64,000 bases of DNA, from the NCBI RefSeq assembly GCF_014696615.1, contig NZ_JACJQJ010000031.1, forward strand, positions 22,139-86,138, read 5' to 3'. Positions 1 to 9,067 of the stretch are shown here, piece after piece. The DNA comes from Nostoc linckia FACHB-104. GTDB taxonomy: Bacteria > Cyanobacteriota > Cyanobacteriia > Cyanobacteriales > Nostocaceae. Below the pieces are notes generated by a model, which saw nothing but the letters and a program-made list of their open reading frames with translations, had not been told where the DNA came from and did no database searches. Made by a program: the position numbers and the translations under genes. Position 1 is the stretch's first letter, and every line of letters begins with the position of its first letter.

Positions 1-1
1 T

Positions 2-997
2 ATGGTAGCAGCGCGAGAACTCGGTTTCCTGTCTCCAGAAGAGTTTGACAAATGGATGCAAGAAGCCTTGACTTCCTTAACCAAATTGCATCTTTATCGC
101 AATGAGTTGCCCAACAAAGCATATAACGCCAAAGGCTTATTCCCCGTTAACTATGGACAGCTGAAAAAATTTGAACAAATTGGCTTTTCGGCAATTGATG
201 TCGCCAGACTGGTGCAATGGCTAGATATCATTTCTGCGAAATATCCGCAACACGCTGCTGCTGCTAAGGCAGTAACAGCACGTTGGAAGTTAGATCGTTT
301 AGTACAGAACGGTCAATTGATGGGGACGGAATTAAAAAACGGCAAGGAAACTTGGAACCAAGAGGGACGCTTAGGTTACGAACAATATGCAGCCTATGCC
401 TTAAAAAAATTAGGTATATCAGCTCCCAAAGCACTTGATACCAAAGCTGAGACTGTGTTTGCCAATGTCATGGGTGTAGATTTACCTGCGGATAAGCGCA
501 CCACTTATCACAACTATGTTACCAGCGAACCTTATATCCTCGATGGTTTAGAAACTGGTTTTAAAGGCTTACCTGCTGACTATGCAGCCAAGTTGTTACA
601 AGCTCAACAACGTCGCTACTACGCCACAAACCAACTAACTGCTTGGTCTGAAGACAATATAGATAAAGCTCCTTGGTTTTTGTATAACTGTATTTATGTC
701 AATGGCGAAGCGTGGAAATCACTCGACTCATCTGGTAAAGACGCTACCGCTTTGCGGGGTAGCAGTATTAAAGCAGCCATTGGCTGGCATATGCTTTTCC
801 GCACTAGCTATACAGAGAAACTGTATAAAGGTATGCGCTGGCTAAGAGATCCGGGCCGTGGGGTATTTGCGGGTTTTTATGAGCAGACTCAACAACCAAA
901 CCGCGCATTGACTGTCAATACTAACGGCATCATTTTAGAATCACTCCTCTATACCAAGGTGGGTAAACCTTTGGTGGAATGGGCGCATGAAAAGTAG
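2..997 (+). CDS. DUF3131 domain-containing protein, C-terminal part (5' end outside window)
   Basis: The reading frame is open from the window edge, so the ATG at base 2 is probably an internal Met and the N-terminus lies upstream. The visible 331 residues match the cyanobacterial DUF3131 family: GLFPVNYGQLKKFEQIGFSA near residue 46, a GRLGYEQYAAYAL segment, and a C-terminal block ending in LRDPGRGVFAGFYEQTQQ and a TNGIILESLLY motif. Family members look like alpha/alpha-barrel proteins related to glycan-active enzymes, but no reaction is established. No SD or promoter can be judged because the start is missing. Family assignment is from recognition of these blocks; function is unknown. Confidence 0.75.
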   Translation: MVAARELGFLSPEEFDKWMQEALTSLTKLHLYRNELPNKAYNAKGLFPVNYGQLKKFEQIGFSAIDVARLVQWLDIISAKYPQHAAAAKAVTARWKLDRLVQNGQLMGTELKNGKETWNQEGRLGYEQYAAYALKKLGISAPKALDTKAETVFANVMGVDLPADKRTTYHNYVTSEPYILDGLETGFKGLPADYAAKLLQAQQRRYYATNQLTAWSEDNIDKAPWFLYNCIYVNGEAWKSLDSSGKDATALRGSSIKAAIGWHMLFRTSYTEKLYKGMRWLRDPGRGVFAGFYEQTQQPNRALTVNTNGIILESLLYTKVGKPLVEWAHEK

Positions 998-1559
998 AAT
1001 TTTATACAATCTGACTGTTGAATTGTAGCTTTTTCTTTTTTGAGAGAATTGGTCTGACCCCTAATACCGCGATCGCTGACTACCTATACAATGACTTTAG
1101 TTGTTTTTTATCCTGAAACTAGTTCACTGAAGCTGCTAAATTTCCCTTGGCGATCGCTAGTTAGATTTCACCAATCAAATTTAAATAATCTATCAAAGCT
1201 TCTGCTTTAGTCTTATTCTTAACAATTATTATCACCAAGGCAGAAGTGCGATCGCCTAATTAACTATTTATGATGTTAATAAATTTAGTAGTAGTATCTT
1301 TTGCTGACCATAAATAGTTGATGACAGAGGCTATATAGTGAGTTCTAAAAGATGCAATTTTGCTTTCCCCGAAAAGGTCAAAACCTCAAAAATCATTTTC
1401 TCTGCTCAAAATTTTTCCTTGGTAGTTGCAAACAAGATTTTTAAGTCTTCCAAGTTTTTTTGAGACTTTACATAGGTTCATTTAAATTTACCTAAGTACA
1501 AATTGCCACCATTAAAGTTATGGCAATGCCACAATTGAGGGAGCGAGAAATTAAAGGCT
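998..1559. other. Gene-free stretch, 562 bases
   Basis: Holds several GCGATCGC octamers and AT-rich sequence. No convincing promoter, terminator or RNA gene is seen. A short open minus-strand stretch (1161-1260) looks protein-like but is too short to call. Confidence 0.6.
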
Positions 1560-2627
1560 ATGTCATCTTCAGTTACATATACGCGTCTGCCTTGGGCTGA
1601 AACTTACAGTGAAATTATTGATGTTCGTTCGCCTAGCGAATTTATAGAAGACCACATTCCTGGTGCAATTAATTTACCAGTGTTGAATGATGCTGAACGC
1701 GCTGAAGTTGGAACGATTTATAAACAAGTTTGCTCTTTTACAGCGCGAAAAATTGCTGCTGCTTTAGTAACGAGAAATATTTACCAACATCTCAGCCAGC
1801 ACTTTGCCGCTAAAGATCCAGACTACCATCCTTTAGTGTACTGTGGACGAGGTGGGCAGCGTTCCAGTAGCATGGCTTCCGTACTGACACACATTGGTTG
1901 GAAAGTGACTGTAATTGATGGTGGATACAAGACTTATCGTAACTATGTACGCCAGCAAATAGAACATTTACCAGCACAATTTAACTATCAGATGTTATGT
2001 GGTTTAACTGGTACTGGTAAAACCCATATTTTAGAAAAAATCCGGCAGCGTGGCGCACAAGTTTTAGATTTAGAAAGTTTAGCAAATCATCGCGGTTCGC
2101 TTTTAGGGGGACAATGGCCAGGTAAGCCGATACCCCAACCTTCACAAAAATACTTTGAATCTCTCCTAATACAACATCTGCAACAGTTTAATCCTCAGCA
2201 GGTAGTTTGGATTGAATCAGAAAGTATCAAAATTGGGCAAATTTATTTACCTCAATCTTTGTGGCAGAAAATGAGACAAGCTAATTGTGTAGAAATCCAA
2301 CTACCAATAGCGGCTAGAGTCCAGTTCTTATTACAAGAATATCCCCACTTAATTACCCATCCCGATGTCTTAAAACGCAAGCTAGAAAAACTTAAAAATC
2401 GCTGTGGGTGGGAGAAAATAAGTCAGTGGTATCAATTAATTGATGCTGGGAATTGGGAATCTTTAGTGCAAGATATATTGCATTGCTATTACGACCCCAT
2501 TTATAACCACTCAACAAAGAGTTATTTTAGTAAAGCTTACAGATTTTTATCGATTCCAGATTTATCTGATTGTAGTATTGAGAATGTGCTAGATTCTTTG
2601 TTGCCCAATTATGTGGCAGTAAAATGA
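1560..2627 (+). CDS. mnmH: tRNA 2-selenouridine(34) synthase MnmH (YbbB/SelU)
   Basis: Family role: replaces sulfur of 2-thiouridine at tRNA wobble position 34 by selenium, via a geranylated intermediate, using selenophosphate. Seen: an N-terminal rhodanese domain (about residues 5-135) with catalytic Cys95 in YCGRGGQRSSS, then a P-loop GLTGTGKT (about 148-155) that marks this family against ordinary rhodaneses. The length, 355 aa, is normal. The ATG at 1560 fits (MSSSVTYTRLPWAETYSEII). Monocistronic, with no neighbour from the selenium pathway; selD is not in the window, so selenium use is inferred only from the family. Confidence 0.93.
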   Translation: MSSSVTYTRLPWAETYSEIIDVRSPSEFIEDHIPGAINLPVLNDAERAEVGTIYKQVCSFTARKIAAALVTRNIYQHLSQHFAAKDPDYHPLVYCGRGGQRSSSMASVLTHIGWKVTVIDGGYKTYRNYVRQQIEHLPAQFNYQMLCGLTGTGKTHILEKIRQRGAQVLDLESLANHRGSLLGGQWPGKPIPQPSQKYFESLLIQHLQQFNPQQVVWIESESIKIGQIYLPQSLWQKMRQANCVEIQLPIAARVQFLLQEYPHLITHPDVLKRKLEKLKNRCGWEKISQWYQLIDAGNWESLVQDILHCYYDPIYNHSTKSYFSKAYRFLSIPDLSDCSIENVLDSLLPNYVAVK

Positions 2628-2807
2628 CAGACGGATAGTGTAATGGATGTAATGAATAATATGAATCACAATTGTTCACTACATCCACTACAAAATCTAC
2701 TGAATCTGATTTGATTCCTGAAATTATTTGCTGAGAAACTAAATAGAAAATAGAGAGTAAGAAAGAATATTTTTTCGGTTAAATATTTATCGCCAGAAAT
2801 ACACCTA

Positions 2808-2842
2808 GTAGGATGCGTTACGCTATCGCTAACGCATCCTAC
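2808..2842. repeat. Palindromic repeat with GCGTTACGCTATCGCTAACGC core
   Basis: The arms GTAGGATGCGTTA (2808-2820) and TAACGCATCCTAC (2830-2842) pair perfectly over 13 bp with a 9-base loop CGCTATCGC. The same core sits inside the hairpin at 39979-40020 with different outer arms, so this is a dispersed repeat family rather than a gene-specific terminator. There is no T-run. Confidence 0.8.
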
Positions 2843-2942
2843 CATCAAAGATAAACAATTCTTATAGGGTGAACACTATCCGATATTTCACTTCAACATC
2901 GATAAAAAATAGTGTTCAAGCTTATATTTTGACTTGTGAGTA

Positions 2943-2964
2943 GAGACGCGATTAATCGCGTCTC
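2943..2964. repeat. 22-base perfect palindrome (GAGACGCGATT / AATCGCGTCTC)
   Basis: The half-site GAGACGCGATT is followed directly by its reverse complement AATCGCGTCTC, 15 bases past the stop of the prohibitin gene. An 18-base-core copy is at 8041-8060 and a degraded copy at 49123-49142, each beside a gene end. This is a small dispersed repeat with no T-run. Confidence 0.8.
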
Positions 2965-2978
2965 TCCAATGACCAAAA

Positions 2979-3818
2979 CTATCTATTTGGTGTGCTGGAC
3001 ATATTGCTAGGATTAATATTAATTAACGGCACTGAACCATTACCACCCATCACCGTAGGAAAACGTCCATCCCACTTTTCAATTGCTTGTTTCTGCAACA
3101 ATTCTGCGGTTAAGGTTTGTCGTTGCAATCTTTGGGCCTCTGCTTGACCTTTAGCGCGGTTAATTTCGGCTTGTGCTTCTTGAGTCGCTTTTTTAGCAAT
3201 AAATTCTGCTTGTTTAGCCTCTTGTTCAGCTATTTGTTTTGATTCAATAGCTTTGCTAAACTCTGGCGAAAAGGAAAAATTGACTAGAGAAACATCATCA
3301 ACAATTAAACCATAAGCCGATAGTCGATTTTTGAGATTGCTATCAATCTCTTCTTTAAGTTCTGTTCTTTTAGTAATGATTTCTTCTGCTGTTTTTTTGG
3401 CTGTGGCCGCTTTCAAAACTTCAGATACAGCTGGCGTGATAATCCCAGTAATAATTTGTTGTTGGTCTCCGACTTGTTGAAAAACTTTATTGACTTTTGT
3501 TGGATCAACGTGCCAGTTAACAGCTAGCTCGGTAGTAATTTTTTGCAGGTCTTTAGAAGCTGCGTCTGATTCAAAAGTATTTTGCTGTACCCGCACGCTT
3601 AGCTTTTTGATTGAGGTTACCATAGGCATTATGGGATGCAGTCCCTCATCTAAAACCTGCTCCTGAACTTTACCAAACTTCATGAGAACGCCCCGTTCCC
3701 CAGCATTTACAATCGTGAAAGGACGAAAAATAAATGCCAAGATAAATAAGAATATGCCACCGACAATATAGGAACTGAACTGGAAAGCATTTGCCGGATT
3801 TGGAATGTGGTTACGCAT
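2979..3818 (-). CDS. Prohibitin / SPFH-domain membrane protein
   Basis: A 279-aa protein with one N-terminal membrane segment (about residues 14-34), an SPFH/band-7 domain starting at NAGERGVLMKFGKVQ, and a long charged coiled coil (about 190-250; QEAKQAEFIAKKATQEAQAE). Domain order and length match prohibitins, which form ring scaffolds in membranes and help protein quality control with FtsH-type proteases. The membrane anchor is seen; scaffold function is from the family. ATG start at 3818, no strong SD. It is alone in its transcription unit, convergent with mnmH and divergent from nfi. Confidence 0.9.
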   Translation of the reverse strand: MRNHIPNPANAFQFSSYIVGGIFLFILAFIFRPFTIVNAGERGVLMKFGKVQEQVLDEGLHPIMPMVTSIKKLSVRVQQNTFESDAASKDLQKITTELAVNWHVDPTKVNKVFQQVGDQQQIITGIITPAVSEVLKAATAKKTAEEIITKRTELKEEIDSNLKNRLSAYGLIVDDVSLVNFSFSPEFSKAIESKQIAEQEAKQAEFIAKKATQEAQAEINRAKGQAEAQRLQRQTLTAELLQKQAIEKWDGRFPTVMGGNGSVPLININPSNMSSTPNR

Positions 3819-4054
3819 GGCTATTTTTTAATAGTAATTTTTGATTAATTACTAACCTCAGTAATCTCAGATATCCACCCTAAACTAGTTAATAGTTTTC
3901 CGATTCTCACAGTGAAACAAATAAATAATTCTGACAGTTTAACTTTAGCCAAAGGGTACAAAAAATTTTCAGTTTATGACAACAGTAGCTACACTGTTGC
4001 TCAGGGAGATTTCGGGTAAATAACCTTTAATTTTTGTTAAGTAAAATTTTTAGT

Positions 4055-4720
4055 ATGAAGATTTATCAACAACATGATTGGCCCCATACCTTAGAAGAAG
4101 CGATCGCAATCCAAGAAAAGTTGCGAAACCAAACAATTACCGAAGATAAACTGCCAGAAACCATCAAATATGTTGCTGGCGTAGACATGGGCTTTGAAGC
4201 GGATGGTACAATTAGCCATGCTGCTGTAGCAGTGCTGAGTTTCCCCGATTTGCAAATAGTGGAGACAGCAGTAGCGCGTCGTCCTACCGCCTTTCCTTAT
4301 ATTCCCGGTTTTCTCTCATTCCGCGAAATCCCAGCTGTACTTGATGCTTTAGAAAAGGTAAAAATTCTACCAGATATAATTTTGTGTGATGGTCAGGGAA
4401 TCGCTCATCCTCGCAGACTGGGTATAGCGAGCCATTTAGGATTGTTAATAGATATGCCAACAATCGGCGTGGCAAAATCCTTATTGATCGGCAAGTATGA
4501 CGAAGTCCCAGAAACAAAAGGCAGCTGGCAACCTTTAATACACCAAGGTGAAACAATTGGCGCAGTTTTACGCACGCGCTCAGGAGTAAAACCTTTATAT
4601 ATTTCTAGTGGTCATCGAATCAGCTTGCCTACAGCAATCGACTACGTACTGCGCTGCACAACTAAATATCGACTGCCAGAAACTACACGTATTGCTGACA
4701 AGTTAGCATCTTCAAGATAA
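4055..4720 (+). CDS. nfi: Endonuclease V (deoxyinosine 3'-endonuclease)
   Basis: Family role: incises DNA one base 3' of deoxyinosine to start repair of deaminated adenine. Seen from the ATG at 4055 (221 aa): Asp44 in AGVDMGFEADG, the wedge and catalytic block PYIPGFLSFRE (81-91) with Glu91, and CDGQGIAHPRRLGIASHLG with Asp112; these correspond to the D/E/D metal site of the family. A TTG at 4034 would add seven residues, but the ATG agrees better with family length and neither start has a clear SD. Stands alone in its strand run. Confidence 0.92.
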   Translation: MKIYQQHDWPHTLEEAIAIQEKLRNQTITEDKLPETIKYVAGVDMGFEADGTISHAAVAVLSFPDLQIVETAVARRPTAFPYIPGFLSFREIPAVLDALEKVKILPDIILCDGQGIAHPRRLGIASHLGLLIDMPTIGVAKSLLIGKYDEVPETKGSWQPLIHQGETIGAVLRTRSGVKPLYISSGHRISLPTAIDYVLRCTTKYRLPETTRIADKLASSR

Positions 4721-4850
4721 AGCAAATAAGCATATATGAGCATTGTTATTTGGGTTTCCGCTTTCTAACTTTTTCTTCAATGAGGTATGACTGGTGCAAT
4801 TCCTGCGCCAGTGGCGATGACAACTACTTGTGAAAAGGTCAATACAACTC

Positions 4851-5219
4851 ATGGATGCTAACAATATTAAACAGCGTTATGCAGATGGGGAAAGATATTT
4901 TCCGGCTGCAAACCTAATTAAAGCTAAGCTGATTGGAGCTTATTTACCTGGGATAAATTTGTGGGGAGCAGACTTGAGTGGTGCGAACCTAGCTAGAGCC
5001 AAACTTTGGGGAGCAGACTTGAGTAGAGCCAACTTAGCCAATGCTAATTTGACTAGAGCTAATTTGTGCGGTGTGAAGCTAAATGAAGCAAATCTGCGCG
5101 GAGCTAAACTCAACTTCACCAAGTTGTATGGAGCAGATTTAACAGGTGCTTATTATGACGAAACTACCCGATTCTCTAAAGATTTTGACCCTGTAAGTAG
5201 AAATATGCAGAAATTTTGA
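4851..5219 (+). CDS. Pentapeptide-repeat protein
   Basis: A 122-aa soluble protein made almost wholly of A(D/N)LXX pentapeptides from about residue 24 to 105 (ADLSGANLARAKLWGADLSR and so on), predicted to form a right-handed quadrilateral beta helix. The short head MDANNIKQRYADGERYF is the usual start of small cyanobacterial members, which favours ATG 4851 over a GTG at 4830. Function of these single-domain proteins is not known; no gyrase-protection or effector domain is present. No operon partner. Confidence 0.88.
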   Translation: MDANNIKQRYADGERYFPAANLIKAKLIGAYLPGINLWGADLSGANLARAKLWGADLSRANLANANLTRANLCGVKLNEANLRGAKLNFTKLYGADLTGAYYDETTRFSKDFDPVSRNMQKF

Positions 5220-5351
5220 CGCTCGGCGTTCTCACAAAACAAAAATCTGGTTTGAAGTTTTTTCTAAACACTTGCTTGCCTGTGCCCAATCGTGTTAGGA
5301 ATCGCACAGAAAGGAGTTGAAGTAACTAAATAAAAGTTACTAGTTATAACG

Positions 5352-5951
5352 ATGAATGCACTAACTTTACAGTGGCACGATGCAGGTCAAGATAGAACAC
5401 AGAATATTTACGAACAACAGCCTAGCAAGAATCCTGGCACTGTCCGCATCGGTCGAGATCCACTCCGGTGCGACATTGTTGTTAGTAACCCTACCGTATC
5501 AGGTTTACACGTAGAAATATTTTTTAATACCCAGCAGCAAAAGTTTTACATTAGAAACTTGCGATCGCAAAATCCGCCCCTAGTAGATAGACAGCAACTA
5601 ACCCAAGGTGAACTGCCTTTAAGAGAAGGTAGCATGATTCAATTGGGGCAAATGGAACTTAGAGTCACTAATATTTTAATTAACAGCATTCCCCCCACAA
5701 TTTTGACTCCACCAACCCCGCCAGTAGTCAGTAACCAGCCTACATGGCCACCAATTAACCAGCAGCCACAGGTGCAACCGAGATATCACCAGCACCCACC
5801 CACACCCCCTGCACCCCCACCAGGAATTTATGGCTTAGAATGTCCCAAATGTCACAAAGTCTCCCCACCTGAAAATTTGCAAGTCGGCTGTCCCTGGTGT
5901 GGTACATCCTTAGCAGCAGCAGTTAGTGTGCTGGTTGCACCGAATCATTAG
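5352..5951 (+). CDS. FHA-domain protein with C-terminal zinc ribbon
   Basis: A 199-aa protein. The FHA fold (about residues 28-95) shows the phosphothreonine-reading residues RIGRD and NPTVSGLHVEI. A proline-rich linker (about 115-160) leads to a four-cysteine zinc ribbon, CPKC (164-167) and CPWC (180-183). FHA domains bind phospho-Thr peptides, so a role downstream of Ser/Thr kinases is inferred. It lies 112 bases upstream of a second FHA gene on the same strand, suggesting joint function. No membrane segment. ATG start at 5352. Confidence 0.88.
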   Translation: MNALTLQWHDAGQDRTQNIYEQQPSKNPGTVRIGRDPLRCDIVVSNPTVSGLHVEIFFNTQQQKFYIRNLRSQNPPLVDRQQLTQGELPLREGSMIQLGQMELRVTNILINSIPPTILTPPTPPVVSNQPTWPPINQQPQVQPRYHQHPPTPPAPPPGIYGLECPKCHKVSPPENLQVGCPWCGTSLAAAVSVLVAPNH

Positions 5952-6063
5952 GGTGAGGGAGATGAGGAGAAGAGGCAAGGGGGCAGGGAGCAGGGGGGAA
6001 ATTACAAATGCCCAATGCCCAATTCCCATGCCCCAATGACAGATACTAAACGCCAAAGACCAA

Positions 6064-8028
6064 ATGCCAAATATACAAATTCTATTAAGTTGGGATGATC
6101 CAGCTACAGGGGAACGGCGAGAACCCAGGTTGAGTGTACCAATCGCTTTTGGGCGAGAATTCGCTCGGTTACCAGCTGAACTCAGGGGAGAGCGTGTCTC
6201 GCGAATGCTGCTGAATAGTAATGAAGTGTCGCGCTATCATGCCTTGATTGATTGGGAACAAAATCAACTGGTGGTGATTGATCAAGGTAGTGTCAATGGT
6301 TTATCTGTCAACGGTCAACGACAAACACGCTCTGTTTTGAATAACGGTGATACGCTACAAATTGGGCCATACATGATCACCGTGAACTTTAGTATCAATG
6401 CACCAGCACCCGCACCAGTTACTAGCCCACCTTCAACTATTCACTTTAATCCCAATACCAATATTCCAGATCCTAGTTTGCCGTCTTTGCGGCCTGTAAC
6501 ACCGCTGGGTAGCAATTTTCCACCTCCAGCATTTCAGGCGCAACAAGTTGATGTGCAAGCGCTTCATGCTACAGGCTTACCTGTGGATGAATGTGATTAT
6601 CTGGCAGTAGGTGCGGGACTTGGCAGTTTTATTTGGACTGATTTACTGCGAATTAGCGGTGTCCGTGCTGACAAAATTGTTGCTTTGGGATTAGAAGCAG
6701 AACCTTATGCACGTTACAAGCGCCTCTGCTTAAATTCGCAAATTCCTTTATATGAAAGATTAAGGTCTAATTCTGATTCTTGTCCTGATAATATTTGGGG
6801 CTGGCCTAGTTATGCTTTACGGGAAGCTTGGCATGATATTGCTCAAGGCAAACCTAATTCAGCATTCAGATATTTATGGCAGGTGTTTGGGGAACCATCA
6901 TTTGTAGAAACTTATACTCCGCGAGCTGGTAATGTTTTTGATTCTATAGATAGGGAATGCCGACGCATTGGTTGGCAACAAATTTATCGTTATGGGCGAG
7001 TGAGGGCAATTCGCAAAACTACGGATGGTAGATATTGCGTAGCCTATTCTCGGGGGCCGAGAGATTATGCTTTTTTCATATCGCGTTATTTACACTTAGC
7101 AACAGGTTATCCCGCAATTCAGTTTTTACCAGATTTACAAGCTTATAGAGAAAAATATCAAGACTTTAAAGCTGTTGTGAATGCTTATGAGGAACATGAT
7201 CATGTTTATCAACAGCTAGAACAACAGGGTGGAATTGTATTGTTGCGCGGGCGGGGAATTGTGGCTTCGCGGATTGTGCAACGAATTTATGAGGCACGCA
7301 AGAAAAATCGCAATATTACAGTTTTGCATTTAATGCGATCGCCTAAACCCCAAGGCAACAAATTCCAAAAAGCCCAACGTCTAGTCAAAAATCACTACGA
7401 ATTTCAACCCTTTAACTGGCCCAAAGCCTGTTGGAGTGGAGAACTACGGGTAATGCTAGAAAAAGCCACTCCCGACGAACGCAAAAGCTTACTCGCAGAC
7501 TGGGGTGGTACTACTACTGCTGATCGCCATGATTGGCAGGAGATTACCGAACAAGGTTTAAGGGAAGGATGGTATCAAATTACTTTTGGAGATGTGCTGG
7601 ATGTAGAACGGGGAAACCAAAACCGAACTATTAGCCATATCCGCGAAAAAGGCTTGGGAGAAATGAAGCTTGAAGCTGATTTTATTGTTGATGCTACAGG
7701 TTTAGATGCCAAAGTCCAAACTAATCCCCTATTAGATGACTTAGTAAAGCATTACAATTTACCACTTAATCATCTAGGGCGATTAGTTGTGGCGAACAAT
7801 TTTGAGTTAGCTGAAATGCGTAACACCAAAGGTCAAATGTATGCGGCTGGGGCAATTACTCTTGGTGGCCCCTATGCAGCAGTTGATAGTTTCTTGGGTT
7901 TGCAGTACGCCGCCTTAGTTGCTGTGGAAGCACTCGCTAATTCCCGTGCGCCAGGAGTCAAGCATCTGAACGCCTTCAGTTCTTTGAGCCAGTGGATAAA
8001 GTGGGTGTTTAATCAGTCTCCTAATTAG
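6064..8028 (+). CDS. FHA domain fused to a Rossmann/FAD-type oxidoreductase-like domain
   Basis: A 654-aa protein. The N-terminal FHA domain (about 22-115) carries FGREF, NEVSRYHALI and GSVNGLSVNG. A Pro-rich linker follows (about 116-170). The rest resembles a flavin or NAD(P)-dependent monooxygenase/reductase: dinucleotide-binding YLAVGAGLGSF near 180, a second nucleotide-binding-like GIVLLRGRGIVASRIV near 390, and DFIVDATGLD near 539, the usual late motif of such enzymes. The substrate is not deducible. It probably forms a two-gene unit with the preceding FHA/zinc-ribbon gene. The domain fusion is seen; redox activity is inferred. Confidence 0.8.
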   Translation: MPNIQILLSWDDPATGERREPRLSVPIAFGREFARLPAELRGERVSRMLLNSNEVSRYHALIDWEQNQLVVIDQGSVNGLSVNGQRQTRSVLNNGDTLQIGPYMITVNFSINAPAPAPVTSPPSTIHFNPNTNIPDPSLPSLRPVTPLGSNFPPPAFQAQQVDVQALHATGLPVDECDYLAVGAGLGSFIWTDLLRISGVRADKIVALGLEAEPYARYKRLCLNSQIPLYERLRSNSDSCPDNIWGWPSYALREAWHDIAQGKPNSAFRYLWQVFGEPSFVETYTPRAGNVFDSIDRECRRIGWQQIYRYGRVRAIRKTTDGRYCVAYSRGPRDYAFFISRYLHLATGYPAIQFLPDLQAYREKYQDFKAVVNAYEEHDHVYQQLEQQGGIVLLRGRGIVASRIVQRIYEARKKNRNITVLHLMRSPKPQGNKFQKAQRLVKNHYEFQPFNWPKACWSGELRVMLEKATPDERKSLLADWGGTTTADRHDWQEITEQGLREGWYQITFGDVLDVERGNQNRTISHIREKGLGEMKLEADFIVDATGLDAKVQTNPLLDDLVKHYNLPLNHLGRLVVANNFELAEMRNTKGQMYAAGAITLGGPYAAVDSFLGLQYAALVAVEALANSRAPGVKHLNAFSSLSQWIKWVFNQSPN

Positions 8029-8040
8029 TACTGAGTTGGA

Positions 8041-8060
8041 GAGACGCGATTAATCGCGTC
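8041..8060. repeat. Copy of GACGCGATTAATCGCGTC palindrome
   Basis: An 18-base perfect palindrome at 8043-8060, the same family as 2943-2964, 15 bases after the stop of the FHA-oxidoreductase gene. Not followed by a T-run. Confidence 0.75.
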
Positions 8061-8203
8061 TGTACAAGAGTCAAGAGTTATTCCCCTTGTCCCTTAGTCC
8101 CCTACTTCATCAAGTCTTGCCACAGTAGTGAGTAGAAATATACTTTGTAATGGTGTAGAAATGTATAGAATCTTGTAAAGATATAAAATAAAGTCTTTTT
8201 AAG

Positions 8204-8914
8204 ATGCAAACATTCGAGCGACCTTCCTCAATGCAGCTGTCCATAGCACCAAACCATTGTCAGCCTTTGAAGATTATCGCACTAGGGGATAGCATAGTGT
8301 ATGGCTTCGGCGATCCAGAAAGAGGAGGCTGGGTAGAACAACTAAGACGGCATTGGATGTTACCCCAGAGTTCAGGCAATGTTCTTTATAACCTTGGAGT
8401 TAGAGGCGATCGCACTCAACAAGTCGCCCAAAGGCTAGAAGTTGAATTCCGCCATCGGGGTGAACTGCGAAATCGTGTCCCTGATCTAATTATTTTGTCT
8501 GTAGGGGTAAATGATTCAGCGCGCTTATCTCGCCCTAATGGACGTAATTATACAGATTTTGCTTTATTTGAATCACAAATCGCTGAACTACTAGAACAAG
8601 CACAACAACTCTGTCCTGTAGTATTTGTAGGTATGGTTCCAGTTGATGAACCCAAAATGCCATTTCTCGATTGCTTCTACTACAACCACGCCGATCAGTA
8701 TCGCTACAAAGAAGCTACGAAAATAGCTTGTGATCAACGCCAAATTCCTTATCTTGATATTTTCGACCAATGGATAGAACGCGGTGAGACTTGGTGGCGC
8801 AAACGCATCAGTGAGGACGGACTTCACCCCAACACACTCGGTTATCAAGCTTTGTTAGACGATGTCATCACTTGGGAAGCACTCAGCACCTATCATTCCC
8901 CAGTAGCAGTTTAA
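8204..8914 (+). CDS. SGNH/GDSL-type esterase or lipase
   Basis: A 236-aa soluble hydrolase of the SGNH fold. Block I IIALGDSIVYGFG holds nucleophile Ser30, block III SVGVNDS holds Asn103, and block V EDGLHPNTLG holds Asp205 and His208. No signal peptide, so probably cytoplasmic. An alternative ATG at 8231 would remove nine residues before the conserved block. A strong intrinsic terminator follows at 8945-8969, so the unit is likely monocistronic. The substrate is unknown; members hydrolyse acyl or acetyl esters. Confidence 0.9.
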   Translation: MQTFERPSSMQLSIAPNHCQPLKIIALGDSIVYGFGDPERGGWVEQLRRHWMLPQSSGNVLYNLGVRGDRTQQVAQRLEVEFRHRGELRNRVPDLIILSVGVNDSARLSRPNGRNYTDFALFESQIAELLEQAQQLCPVVFVGMVPVDEPKMPFLDCFYYNHADQYRYKEATKIACDQRQIPYLDIFDQWIERGETWWRKRISEDGLHPNTLGYQALLDDVITWEALSTYHSPVAV

Positions 8915-8944
8915 ACAAAATTTCCCATTTATTTTTACGAAAAG

Positions 8945-8969
8945 CTCCACAATCCTGTGGAGTTTTTTA
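8945..8969 (+). terminator. Intrinsic terminator after the SGNH hydrolase gene
   Basis: Stem CTCCACA (8946-8952) / TGTGGAG (8957-8963) with a 4-base loop ATCC, then six T (8964-8969). It starts 31 bases after the stop codon. Confidence 0.88.
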
Positions 8970-9016
8970 ATATGGGTATGATTCAAGTGCTGACAGTACT
9001 TTGTATGTATTGTTAA

Positions 9017-9053
9017 TTTTGACTTTTGACTTTTGACTTTTGACTTTTGACTT
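9017..9053. repeat. 7-base tandem repeat (TTTTGAC)n
   Basis: Five consecutive TTTTGAC units, the last merging into the region just before the start of the next gene (GTG 9068). This is a short tandemly repeated repetitive (STRR) element as seen in heterocystous cyanobacteria. Confidence 0.85.
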
Positions 9054-9067
9054 CGGAGCGAAGCGAC

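Larger units (their letters stand above)
2628..2978. other. Gene-free stretch with two palindromes, 351 bases
   Basis: Separates mnmH and the convergent prohibitin gene. It contains a 13-bp hairpin at 2808-2842 and a perfect 22-base palindrome at 2943-2964 (listed separately). A 60-codon open frame here on the minus strand runs through the hairpin and looks like chance. Confidence 0.6.

Noticed and set aside
1161..1260. Minus-strand 32-codon stretch ending KAEALIDYLNLIGEI
   Set aside because: Looks protein-like but has no start and no match I recognise; perhaps a gene fragment, not supportable.
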